Origin: Deltaproteobacteria bacterium
GTDB lineage: Bacteria > Desulfobacterota > Desulfarculia > Adiutricales > Adiutricaceae
DNA: 47,238 bases
Assembly (NCBI GenBank): GCA_031269825.1
Contig: JAISYP010000024.1
Span: 1-47,238, forward strand
Direction of reading: 5' to 3'
Every line of letters starts with the position of its first letter. Position 1 is the first letter of the stretch. This document shows, one piece after another, positions 20,701 to 29,868 of this stretch. The position numbers and the translations under genes are program-made. Under the pieces are notes generated by a model. It ran no database searches. It was not told where the DNA came from and saw only the letters and a list, made by a program, of their open reading frames with translations.

Positions 20701-22441
20701 TTTCGATATTTTTCGTATCGAAAATAGTTACCGTATTGTTGAGCGCTTGGCCTTTGGAAGCTCGACCGCCGATAATATTACTAATCCCATTTCCTTCGGT
20801 GACATTAACAAGGTTAAATGAAACGTCCGCCACCGAGTTGTCTCGCGCGTACCCACCGAAAATATTACTCGCGTCAGTTCCAACTAACCTAACTTCGTTG
20901 CCTCTAACTTCAGGCGCGTAGGAATTATTATCTGGCTCATCAGAACCAACGGAACCACCATAAATATCGCCTGTTATTTTACTATCGGAAATATCGACGA
21001 TGTTGTCTATTACGACGCCGTCAACAACAAAACTACCATAGACAGAATTAGTAACGTTTGAATTCTGAAGTATGACGGAGTTATTAGTGGAATATCCATG
21101 TCCATCTATATCAAAACGACCTTCAAAAAAACTACCATAGACAGAATCACTGACGTTTGAATTTTTAACTGTGACCTTGTTATCAGTTAAATTTCCATCA
21201 CCTTTTATAAAACTACCATAGACCGCTGTGACGTTTGAATCTATAGATGTGACGCTGTTATTAGTTGAATTTCCAATATTCATAAAAAAACTGCCATAGA
21301 CTATATCGACGCTTAAATTTTGAAATATGACACTGTTATTAAATGAATTTCCACAATCCATATAACTACCAGAGACATTATTACTGACGATTGAATTTTG
21401 AAGCGTGACAATGTTAGCGGATGAATTATAACTATCCTTCCAACCACCCATCGCGCTACCATAGACAGAGTCACTGACGTTTGAATTTTGAATTATGACA
21501 TTGTTGCCAAATGAATTTCCAGCGAACTGATAACTACCAAAGACAGAATTGGCGCTTGAGTTACTAATTAATACGCTGTTGTAACTGATGTTTCCATCTG
21601 AACTTACAGGCATATATCCGCCATATATCCCATTAGTAACACGCGCGTCATATATTTCTACCGTATTATTAGTTAAATTTGTTCCATTCGCGTATATAAT
21701 ATATCCAGAATTTGATAATCCAAAATAGTCAAAGAAAGCGGCGCTAGCTCCATATACGTTATTACTAACATTGGCGTTAGTTCCGTTGACAATTACTTTA
21801 TTATCTCGAGCGGTTCCATTGCCAGTATAGCCACCAAATAAATCATTAACTGAGCCATAAGTAAAATTCACCACATTATTTTCCACAATACCGCTGGATG
21901 AAAAGCCACCTCCCACTTGGCCGCTACCTCCAACTCCAGCGGTTGTATTGATCACAACTGTGTTGTTGGTGGCGTTAAATGTTCCGTTTCCATAACCACC
22001 ATAAACATAGCCTGTAATGTTGGCTGAGTCAGTCAAATTCACTATGTTATTTTCTGAGTTGGCGCTGTAGTTTAGACCACCAGCGATGAAAATTTCACCT
22101 AAACAAACGACAGAGCCATTGACCACCACCTCGTTATCACTTGGACTAAGTTCTCCACTGTTGGAGTCTTTTGGCGTGAGAGAGCTAATATTGAAGCCAT
22201 AATGGCAAAAATTATTTTCATCACAATTATCAAGGGAAAAAATTAAGTTATTATTATCTTGAATGATATCTCCTTCCATAGGGTGACCGCCGTTAAAAGT
22301 GACATTGCTAATGTTAGTCGGCTGAGCCAAATGCTCTCTAGGCCAGCCCAATATCAAAACCACATTGAGAGCTAAAACTAGCCCAACTAGCTTCAATATA
22401 TAATATTCTTTTTTAAGCGCGTATCTATTTAGAATAATCAT
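17756..22441 (-). CDS. Large autotransporter: N-rich beta-helix-like passenger plus C-terminal beta-barrel
   Basis: Signal-like hydrophobic N-terminus. ~24 '[VI]YG[GS][YF]' repeat units. C-terminal barrel-like domain NRIWVGGHGSWARQ...SLGYDYR...GVGFNF* ending in Phe. Confidence 0.9.
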   Translation of the reverse strand: MIILNRYALKKEYYILKLVGLVLALNVVLILGWPREHLAQPTNISNVTFNGGHPMEGDIIQDNNNLIFSLDNCDENNFCHYGFNISSLTPKDSNSGELSPSDNEVVVNGSVVCLGEIFIAGGLNYSANSENNIVNLTDSANITGYVYGGYGNGTFNATNNTVVINTTAGVGGSGQVGGGFSSSGIVENNVVNFTYGSVNDLFGGYTGNGTARDNKVIVNGTNANVSNNVYGASAAFFDYFGLSNSGYIIYANGTNLTNNTVEIYDARVTNGIYGGYMPVSSDGNISYNSVLISNSSANSVFGSYQFAGNSFGNNVIIQNSNVSDSVYGSAMGGWKDSYNSSANIVTLQNSIVSNNVSGSYMDCGNSFNNSVIFQNLSVDIVYGSFFMNIGNSTNNSVTSIDSNVTAVYGSFIKGDGNLTDNKVTVKNSNVSDSVYGSFFEGRFDIDGHGYSTNNSVILQNSNVTNSVYGSFVVDGVVIDNIVDISDSKITGDIYGGSVGSDEPDNNSYAPEVRGNEVRLVGTDASNIFGGYARDNSVADVSFNLVNVTEGNGISNIIGGRASKGQALNNTVTIFDTKNIESVIGGYSNISSADSNTVILTNASVTGDVYGGYINHLGDTSGNSVLINNSITTDVYGSFIYISGNSIGNNVTFENSSATDVYGSYMLSGNSYGNNITLQNSNVSNSIYGSLVDSGVANDNIVYVSGGKLAGQIYGGYVGTGFSPYTPEVSGNYVKLDGTDADNNIFGGYARDDSMANVSFNLVNITGGSVTGHIAGGRASIGQAFNNTVFIIDMLDNIESVIGGFSNSSFADNNTVILINVNVTGDVYGGYSNTTSDVSNTSNNTVTLAGVEIGGNLIGGNQNGINNNVIFDSGPRNNLVKGSVNASGELLIVDGSNTINQLTNVGKLNITGGQINTFNSKVNVTGDISIAGGARNVFLADLYSDGDMVVAAGVNTFRDLTTNPASDITLNGPSVNYYRGDIKTQKLSLIGGEHYFVAANQFIDTANDVVASGAYVELGARAALTLTQSLKIAQNSVLKLAGPARLKTTGAIGLGLAGELDLGVHDLDIEGNVTFTSDSILKIDYDGTDQGSLTATDLITLDGEEPIKLDLSYKIDLKSPIIIAKTSEALELTAADFKAPSYIIVNDDVPAEINIYLKTISDTINYLDYINKYKPTDNDKQLIDELSDIDTLNNNDNDNDKDKDKDEESLDAFYSAVKLAEDSGNMGILKRFMKQSSGETMLGVNVAIVDTINQFQGAVHKHLDQIHGDNNAAVPPAAGSANALNRIWVGGHGSWARQKNRVDFFGYDFHSGGFSLGYDYRAEGIAGLRFGLTTSFSIGQMESNNGWTTIDSDTAGLGVYGSYQLNSGLFFDANVAYALSKNSAKNVGINGGWKKGDFDIDTWQIGARVGKIFDLGAIKLIPTVGLSYLNARQDGWAESVHGTPLALVNVFDKKSYHIVELPFLLRLNGSFVAGSAKIIPEIRLGGTLMAKKPDNKLSVGLVNGGPNRWTVTGIKPASGSFQAGAGVKVEINDFWDVFVTYELDAAKGYMSNNVALGVGFNF
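18827..18868 (-). repeat. Hexanucleotide tandem repeat (7 units) encoding NNDNDNDKDKDKDE
   Basis: Plus strand: atcttt gtcttt atcttt atcgtt atcgtt atcgtt attgtt, in frame in the autotransporter linker. Confidence 0.9.
19930..21003 (-). repeat. ~654-bp (218-codon) tandem duplication inside the autotransporter passenger
   Basis: 'IYGGSVGS...EVRGNEVRLVGTDASNIFGGYARDNSVADVSFNLVNVTEG...GGRASKGQALNNTV...NIESVIGGYSN' recurs as 'IYGGYVGT...EVSGNYVKLDGTDADNNIFGGYARDDSMANVSFNLVNITGG...GGRASIGQAFNNTV...NIESVIGGFSN'. Confidence 0.85.
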
Positions 22442-22854
22442 TTAAGCACCATAGAGAAAGCAAGAACTATGCCAACATTTTCTGGCCCATTACCAAGGAA
22501 TTATTGATATAATTATCAAAGCGAGTCATAATTCCGCTACCTAGTTTGAACTTTATAACATAGTATTACTCAAGTTTAGACCATTAACTCTTTTAGACAC
22601 AATTTATATCGCGTCAATACCAGACTTAGACTTTTAGTCAGCTTTAATCAACAGCGCGTCGGAAACCTTAAGCTGGGCAGGTTCGCCCGCGGAATAATAT
22701 CGCGGCTAAATAACCACGACCAATCCTAATTTATCGAGCGTTACTTACGGTCAGTCCCCAGGCTCCCGGGCCTAGTCCAAACAGTCCGCGAAGACGTTTT
22801 AAGCCCACTTGTTTGTAGGCTTTAATGGGGTTAAGGGGTAGTGACGGCGGTAAC

Positions 22855-22967
22855 GAAGGCGCCATCTAAAGTCCATAAATCGGACTTCCCTAAAGTAGCC
22901 GCGAAAGCCCAGTTTCACACGATCTTAGACCGATTGTTTGAGCGCTTAAGAGCTCGTAAAAAGTAAA
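22855..22967 (+). pseudogene. Possible decayed coding fragment (unidentified)
   Basis: Open stretch APSKVHKSDFPKVAAKAQFHTILDRLFERLRARKK* with no start or upstream frame. Confidence 0.25.
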
Positions 22968-23883
22968 ATTAACGCGCGGCCAGAAGGTTTCTTTGGCGGA
23001 ACCTTATAAAACAATAAAATCGGTCTTAACTAGCCAACCGGGATTCCACCTATCGCTTTCCACCAACAGAGTCGAGTGGGCGTTGATTTTTGTCGATTAA
23101 GTAAGGCGATGATGTCGATTAGCTGATTAAACCTCGGTTTATAGAATATCTTTAGTCCTTTTTAGTAGATCCAGCAATTTTCCATAACTGGCGCGGTCTC
23201 CGACGCGCCGCTTGGTTTCACGACCACGACCGAGCGCGGAATTAGTCATGAGGCCTAATGAGCCTAATTGGGACTAACTCTATCTCCCAATCCCAGGATA
23301 ATTCTGGACGGTAATCCCGCCCGCGCTGTCTCAATTTCTACCATCTCGCTCTACCATCTCGCCCACCAACTGAGTAAAACCGTTAAAAAAAAAATCAGGA
23401 ATTTATCCTTGAATCCCAAAATTTAATGGTATTCAAACTTTGAATTAATTATAATATATCTGTTAAATTTTTGGCTGTCAAGTTTTTTTCCATTGAGAAC
23501 GTCCTAACATAGTATTATAATTTACTCAGTTCCGTTCTAAAGCCGGAAAAATCTAAAACCCATAATCTTGGTAATCCTTTATGTAGTTAGTCATTCCAGA
23601 AACGCCACAATAAATTGTTAGCTGGGGGTTCATATTTTTTCCAGCGTAAACAGTTTTAAATATTTTGGACGCGCGTATTCCCATATATTGTGTCAGTATT
23701 ATCGCGTGTGAAAGAACTTAACCTCAGAAGGTGGCTCCGCCTGGTCATAGCCTCCCAAGGCGCGCCATCCAAAATTTTTTAATATCAAACACCTTAATTA
23801 ATATTAAAAAAGCCTATGTTTTTATAACTAGTAAGCGTTATCTTTCACCCCAGTTTTCACCATTCATGATAAATGTGGATCAA

Positions 23884-23924
23884 TATAATCATTATGGTAT
23901 AAGGACAATAATGATTATCATCGT
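23884..23924. promoter_or_regulatory. Double Fur-box-like element
   Basis: 'ataatcattat' followed by 'ataatgattatcat' (23908-23921); the latter matches 14 consecutive positions of the 19-bp Fur consensus GATAATGATTATCATTATC. Confidence 0.45.
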
Positions 23925-24247
23925 GAAAAGTCATGAACCATAATACCTCCAAAAATTCTAACTAACTAGTTTCAGGGTAATAAGCGTCGCCTGGAGTTTC
24001 AGCGAGCGCCCAAATAGGCGTCACGACTGAACCGACAAAACGAATAGTGGCTAGCCATTGGCTTATCTTTTTCAGCCCAATAATCTAGCGCTAATTTTAG
24101 CTGACTATCTCACACCTAACCGCTCAGCCACCTAACCGCCAAGCTCAATAAACGATACTTCTCATTCCAGGTCATATATTTTATTCAACTGGCGCCGCTA
24201 TAAACTACGTCATAACCACCTAATCCATCCGAAAAAGAGGTATACTT

Positions 24248-24310
24248 TTAGAAGTTGAGCCCCACGCCTAAGATGGCGTTATGGCTAACAAAACCGCCCT
24301 TCACTCCAGC
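24248..24310 (-). pseudogene. 3' remnant of a second autotransporter beta-barrel gene
   Basis: Minus strand reads AGVKGGFVSHNAILGVGLNF*, paralogous to AAKGYMSNNVALGVGFNF* at the end of the intact autotransporter; a stop lies just upstream in frame. Confidence 0.7.
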
Positions 24311-24356
24311 GATCTATCGAACCATCACGCCAGAACTCCATCGCTCCAGCGTTTCA

Positions 24357-25820
24357 TCACTCCGAGACATCGACCATCCCCGAGGGCTCAAATGAGGAAC
24401 AAGCCTTATTGAAAAACAGGTGAACCTTGCCGGTGGGGCCATTACGGTGTTTTCTGAGGGTTAACGTCGCCTCGCCTTCCTCGCCCGGGTTATCTGGCGT
24501 CGCCTCCGACTGACGAAGCACAAACCCCACAATATCCGCGTCCTGCTCAATGGCCCCACTGTCCCTAAGGTCGGACAAACTCGGCTTAGACACGTCCATC
24601 GGCCTTTTCAGCTGAGACAAGGCCAAAACCGTAATATTGAGTTCTTTGGCCAAAGCTTTCAAGGCCCCACTGATTTCCCGCACCGATTGCTCTAGGTTAT
24701 TATGCTTCTCATTGGGGTTCATGAGCTGCAGGTAGTCGATTATAATCAGCTTCAAGGGGTACTCGGTTCCCGACAGCTTCCGTAGCAGCCTTCTGGTTCG
24801 GGCCCTTAACTCCAACGGGGTCAGACCCGAGGAATCGTCAATGAATATACTGGCCTTCATGAGGTTAGCGACCACCCCGGGCATAAATTGCATCTGCTCT
24901 GAGGTCAATCGCCCAGAACGGATATTCAGAAGGTCAAAGCCACCCAACTGGCACATCAGCCTTTGGATCAGCTGATCGGTGGACATTTCCATGCTGAAGA
25001 TGGCCACGGTGTAGGGCGGGAGATCGGCGCGAGTCTGCCTTTTAAAAGGCAAAGCCGCGGCCAAAGCGAAGTTTAAAGCCAAGGAAGTCTTCCCCATGCC
25101 TGGACGACCACCCAAAATGACTAGATCCGAAGGTTGCCAGCCACCAGTCAAATAATCCAAATAGCTAAAGCCAGTCGGGGAGCCAGAAATCCCCTTGTTC
25201 CCGCCATCGCCATACAAGGTGGCCACGTGGTTGAAAACCCCATGCACGGCGTCAGGCAAGTAAACCATCCGACCATTGTCACGGGCGTCACGGAGCGCGA
25301 AAATCCTCGACTCAGCCAAATCTAAAATCTGTTGAATTTCGCCGGGATTTCTTTTGCACATCTCGGTGATCTCGGCGCAGATACCCATCAATTGGCGAAC
25401 CTGAGATTTTTCACTAATGGATTTAGCGTAATCCTTGACGTGGGCCGGCACGCCAGAATTGTCCCACAACTCCGAAAGGTAGGCCTCGCCGCCGCATTTG
25501 GCTTCCAAACCCCGTTTAGCCAATTCCTCGCCTACGGTAAAAATGTCCACCTTATGGTTTTGATCCCACAGACCCAAAATAGCCGAATAGATATCCCCGT
25601 GCGCGTCCTTGTAGAAATCCTCAGGCTTTAGCTTAGCGTCTAAAGCTTGGGGCACGCCTTCCCGAATGTCCACCAAAAGGGCTCCCAATAAGGCCTTCTC
25701 CATGGATAGGTTAGCCAGGCCAGTCTCCCGACCAGAGACACCGCTGATTCTGTCACTGACCTCAGGGGTAAAAAGAGGATTTTCCGGGTAATCCGCGCCA
25801 GCCATAGTCGTTCGCTCCAT
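24357..25820 (-). CDS. dnaB: Replicative DNA helicase DnaB
   Basis: GGRPGMGKTSLALNFALAAA (Walker A); IIIDYLQLM; SQLKR; DLRDSGAIEQDADIV; LRKHRNGPTG. Start may instead be at 25805 (MAGADY). Confidence 0.95.
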   Translation of the reverse strand: MERTTMAGADYPENPLFTPEVSDRISGVSGRETGLANLSMEKALLGALLVDIREGVPQALDAKLKPEDFYKDAHGDIYSAILGLWDQNHKVDIFTVGEELAKRGLEAKCGGEAYLSELWDNSGVPAHVKDYAKSISEKSQVRQLMGICAEITEMCKRNPGEIQQILDLAESRIFALRDARDNGRMVYLPDAVHGVFNHVATLYGDGGNKGISGSPTGFSYLDYLTGGWQPSDLVILGGRPGMGKTSLALNFALAAALPFKRQTRADLPPYTVAIFSMEMSTDQLIQRLMCQLGGFDLLNIRSGRLTSEQMQFMPGVVANLMKASIFIDDSSGLTPLELRARTRRLLRKLSGTEYPLKLIIIDYLQLMNPNEKHNNLEQSVREISGALKALAKELNITVLALSQLKRPMDVSKPSLSDLRDSGAIEQDADIVGFVLRQSEATPDNPGEEGEATLTLRKHRNGPTGKVHLFFNKACSSFEPSGMVDVSE

Positions 25821-25985
25821 TTAGGCGAGGAAAAACCACGCCAGTCATCTTGTTAAAAAAAAAGGACAAGGCCCCAAGTGATTTGTCTAACAAAGCCTAA
25901 ATAGCTAGTAAAAAATAAAAAAATAAGACTAAATTTACATAATATTATGTAAAATTTCAATCTATCAAATGATGAAACTAGCGGA

Positions 25986-28892
25986 TCAGAATTTTAACCT
26001 CGGCAGAGAGTTAACAATTTTCCTGGTCTCCAAGCTCACCGTAATGATCCGTAACAAAAGATCCAGTATGTAACGTGGTTCTTTATGTTCCTTGGCCCAG
26101 TCATTGGGGTCGTTTTCGAGGCCGCTAGCTTTATTCACCTTAACTTGATACCGGTCAAGGATCCATTCTATCGCCGAGCGGCCGTTTATAACATATTCAT
26201 AGGCCGCCAAAGGGATCCCGGTGATCTTGATGAAGGGGTTGTACTGGATGGCTGTTTTGTCGTCTTTATCAATAAAACGGATCTTATCAACTATGAAATT
26301 TCCCTTTTCAACGCCAATAAGTTTAACTTTAGAGTAAGGCGTTACCGTTTCATAGTTCAAGTGAAGCTTAGCCAGGGCTTTCCCCGCTTGGTGAAATGAA
26401 TCAAAATCCTCGGCGTTTTTAACCAGGAAAATCCTGGGTAACATTTTTTTTAGATCCGCGGCGAAAGTCTCCCGGTAGTCTTTAGAGTGGAGAAGGCCAT
26501 AGACATAGTAAAATATATGGTCTTTAGTGACCTTTTGACCGTATTTAGAACGGCATTCTTTGAGAATATAGTCAGTTACTCCGTCATGACGGATATAACC
26601 GCCAATGGACTGGGTGAATAAGGTTTTTTGTTTTTCGTCCACAGGCTCGTAGTAATACCGTGGGAAACATTGAGTATTAAGTTGGAGTTGAAAATCAGCG
26701 ACAAGATTGGATATTAAGCAAGAAAAATCCTTGGACGCGCCAACTCCAGAAGCGCAAATTAGCAGATTATCGTGATGGTTTGTTGGAAATAATGATTGAT
26801 TTAAATAAACTCGATAATTTAAATCACGATTAAAATAACAATTTATTTTTTGAAAAGGTCTATACAGAGATAAAACAAGAGATTTATTGTTAAATTTATA
26901 TAGCATTCCATTATCTATATCAATAAATTGTTTAATATCCCAGGAAAAGTATTTTAGATCGCGTTTAATACAATTTTTAGCTTGTAGAGAAGAGTCACTT
27001 TTCTTAGCGGATAAAAAATTTACAACCTGACTATTATAAAATGATATAGCTGATTCAATATTCAATTTAAGATGTTCGCTTGAAAAATTATAACACCACG
27101 CGTCTCTGCTTGTTACTAAACCAGCGGAATATCTAGGACTAAATATAGTATTAATATTATTTTTATTATTTTTATCACTAATAGGAATAAATTTTTCAAA
27201 TAATGCGCTACGTTGATTAAGCCAATCCCCAGCTGAGTTGGGCTTGATAAGATCCCAGGTCATATCATGGTTATAAATATCCCGCCGTTGGGAGATTAAA
27301 GCCAGTTTTCGCTCCCTAGACAAGTAGTCGCCAATGTCGCTATAAAATATTTTAGCTGGCCCCTTTTTAGCGGGATTTTTAACCATAACCGTAATGGCGA
27401 TAGCGGCTCGGCTACCTGACCCAAAAATTTTCCCGCCCTCTTTTTTGGACATTTCCCCAGATGTCCGCTGGTTGCCTCGAAGATTGAAAACAAAAATGGA
27501 ACTAAATTCATCTGTCAGACATTTCCTCAGGCCATCCGTAGCTGAACCGTCAAGCCAACCAGCGTTGGTGACAAAAGATATTATTCCACCATTATTATCA
27601 TCCAGACGATCAGAAGACCATCGAAACGCCTTGATATATGGATCATAAAGGGCGTTTTTAAGATTAGCCTCAGAGAGTTTAGCGTAAGTATTCCTAATTC
27701 GGTTGTCCAAAATGGGGTAAGGAATATTCTTTATATTTTTTTCAGCGTCATCTTGACTCTTCGCGTATGGAGGGTTCCCGATTATAACCATGATAGGAGC
27801 CGTTTTCTGAGCCTCGGCTCTTTCCGAGTTTTCTCGGAAAAGCTGGTCAAACTGGATCTTGGAATCCTCAGACTCATGAAGCTGGAAACTATCGGTAAGG
27901 CAAATACCCTTAAAAGCTTGATAGCCCTTGTCCTCGCCCACGATTTCATGGTAAGCGTTTTCAATAGTGATTGACGCGATATAATATGGTAAGAGCATTA
28001 TTTCATTACAATGAAGATCGTGAGCGTATTTATAAGCTAGATTATCTCCTAATAGCCCAGATTGAATCAGGCGACTGATAAAAGTTCCCGCGCCGGTAAA
28101 AGGATCCAGTATATGGACGTTTTTATCCGAAATATCCCTGTCAAATTCCCTTTTTAATACCTCGGCCACTGAATTAATAATAAAATCAACCAATTCAACT
28201 GGCGTATAGACAATCCCCAGTTTATCGGTATCTTCCTTAAAGGCGATTTTAAAGAAATTGTTATAAAGATCGATGATGATCTTCTGACGGGCCACGGAAT
28301 TATCAATTCCCGAGACAAACCGCTTGATTTGAGAGTCATCTAGCGAAGAAATCTTCTCCCTGGTCTGGTCATAAAATTTCTGGAGCGATCCGGCGTCCTT
28401 TTTTAGCGACTTAGACTCCAGAAGCTCAACCATACCCTCCAGAGACTGGGAGACGGGGTTATTTTTGGCGAAAGAATAATTTTCAAACAAGGCCTCAAAC
28501 ACTGGTTTGGTCACCATATGCTGAGCCAGCGTCCGAATGGCCTCTTCCGCCTCGACTAAGGGGTTAAGATTTTTTTGGAGATGAGCCAGAAAGTTTTGGA
28601 ATTCTTCTTGACAGGCCCCTTTAGTTCGCGTCAGCTGGGTAATCCATTCAACGCGCCCTTGAGCCACTTGGGCCACATCTTCGGCCCAGGTCAGCGTATC
28701 GCCGCGGTTACCGACTTTTTTGACTAATTTGGCGCCAAAAGCTCGCCGATGATCGCCTATATCAACCAACGAACTGGAAAGATCGCGCTCAGACAGACGG
28801 TTGGGGGTAGCCATATCCCTTTCCCCGCCCAAGGCTGATCCGCTAACCAAAGCCGCGCCTCCGTCTTCAGGCTTTTGGTCATTAAACCTCAT
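25986..28892 (-). CDS. Type ISP restriction-modification protein reduced to methyltransferase plus specificity region
   Basis: Adenine-specific MTase motifs LDPFTGAGTF and IMVIIGNPPYAKS; LAQHMVTKPVFEALFENYSFAKNNPVS; C-terminal YVINGRSAIEWILDRYQVKVNKASGLENDPNDW typical of type ISP. No helicase motifs. Confidence 0.85.
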   Translation of the reverse strand: MRFNDQKPEDGGAALVSGSALGGERDMATPNRLSERDLSSSLVDIGDHRRAFGAKLVKKVGNRGDTLTWAEDVAQVAQGRVEWITQLTRTKGACQEEFQNFLAHLQKNLNPLVEAEEAIRTLAQHMVTKPVFEALFENYSFAKNNPVSQSLEGMVELLESKSLKKDAGSLQKFYDQTREKISSLDDSQIKRFVSGIDNSVARQKIIIDLYNNFFKIAFKEDTDKLGIVYTPVELVDFIINSVAEVLKREFDRDISDKNVHILDPFTGAGTFISRLIQSGLLGDNLAYKYAHDLHCNEIMLLPYYIASITIENAYHEIVGEDKGYQAFKGICLTDSFQLHESEDSKIQFDQLFRENSERAEAQKTAPIMVIIGNPPYAKSQDDAEKNIKNIPYPILDNRIRNTYAKLSEANLKNALYDPYIKAFRWSSDRLDDNNGGIISFVTNAGWLDGSATDGLRKCLTDEFSSIFVFNLRGNQRTSGEMSKKEGGKIFGSGSRAAIAITVMVKNPAKKGPAKIFYSDIGDYLSRERKLALISQRRDIYNHDMTWDLIKPNSAGDWLNQRSALFEKFIPISDKNNKNNINTIFSPRYSAGLVTSRDAWCYNFSSEHLKLNIESAISFYNSQVVNFLSAKKSDSSLQAKNCIKRDLKYFSWDIKQFIDIDNGMLYKFNNKSLVLSLYRPFQKINCYFNRDLNYRVYLNQSLFPTNHHDNLLICASGVGASKDFSCLISNLVADFQLQLNTQCFPRYYYEPVDEKQKTLFTQSIGGYIRHDGVTDYILKECRSKYGQKVTKDHIFYYVYGLLHSKDYRETFAADLKKMLPRIFLVKNAEDFDSFHQAGKALAKLHLNYETVTPYSKVKLIGVEKGNFIVDKIRFIDKDDKTAIQYNPFIKITGIPLAAYEYVINGRSAIEWILDRYQVKVNKASGLENDPNDWAKEHKEPRYILDLLLRIITVSLETRKIVNSLPRLKF

Positions 28893-29350
28893 TCCATGTG
28901 GCCGTCAGCGCTCAGTCGCCGCGGTTTAGGCGGAACATTACGAGCGCGACCTTTTTCCGCCGTCTGACGCCATCGGGAAGTGGTGGCGATCAAAAGCCTT
29001 TGGGCGAGCTGGGATTTTTGGCCCTCGAAACCCGAGAAGGCGCGGCTAGAAGTGGCGACGCGGTTATCCAAGGCGAATTTAGGGATAGTGGCCGTGGCGG
29101 GGTTACATTTACCTTGGCTGGCCCAAAACTCGCGTTCCCCGGTTTCGGCCACCCAATAAGCGCCCACGTCATGGCCGCCAATAGCTCGCTGGTCAGGGAA
29201 ATCCCGCCATCGCCAAACTCGGATGAACTTATGGTTATAAACCAGGTAAGTTCGCGGGCAATTAGCCCTCAATTTTTCAAACAAATCTCCTTTGGCGGAT
29301 GGGGAAGCGAGGCGAGCGCGGTATTTATCCAAAATATCCTGAAAATCCAT
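28889..29350 (-). pseudogene. Truncated N-terminal Mrr-like nuclease domain of the type ISP enzyme
   Basis: MDFQDILDKYRA...VWRWRDFP...GGHDVGAYWVAETGEREFWASQGKCNP, recognisable against the recalled ISP pattern GxDxGIDLVA...YWAIQCKCY. ATGA overlap with the MTase ORF. Confidence 0.7.
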
Positions 29351-29868
29351 TATAATCTCAAAAAAAAACTAATTATTAATAAAAACATTGTACTGGTGAC
29401 AATAATAAAAATATCTCTTAAAAACAGAAACAAGAAATAGAGAGATCCTATTTTCAATAAAAACACCAGACCGTCTTCGCGCTTCCACCGTGTCCATAAT
29501 CACTAAACATCAAGCTAGGACGAGTATAGCGAAACAAACTCCGGTCTGTCAAGTCAAAAAAATTTAACCTTTTTATTGAATAATTTACTATGTTTATAAA
29601 TTATTAGATTCAAAATAAAATAATTTTATCATTAAATTTTGAATACCGTTATTATAATTTAGAAAAATTAACTTAAATTCATTGAATAATTGTTTTTATT
29701 GGTTTTTAAATCGTGTCAGTTGTCAAATATTAAAAATAAAGAATAATTACAATGCTATTAAACAATTATAATCTATCTTATATTAGACATTTATTTAAAT
29801 AAGTTTAAATAATTTATATTGATAATGTAATGGCTGTAAAGATCTATCTAGGCGAGAAAATAATCGGG

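Noticed and set aside
19900-22100. CRISPR-like periodic repeats
   Set aside because: The periodicity is protein-coding (YGG/NNS repeats in a single open frame); no constant repeat/variable spacer structure and no cas genes.
17756-22441. Diversity-generating retroelement target
   Set aside because: No reverse transcriptase or template repeat was seen, and the differences are not A-restricted.
22985-23110. Third IS630 fragment (FHLSLSTNRVEWALIF)
   Set aside because: Only a weak resemblance to the FHLHFTPT region; not enough to call.
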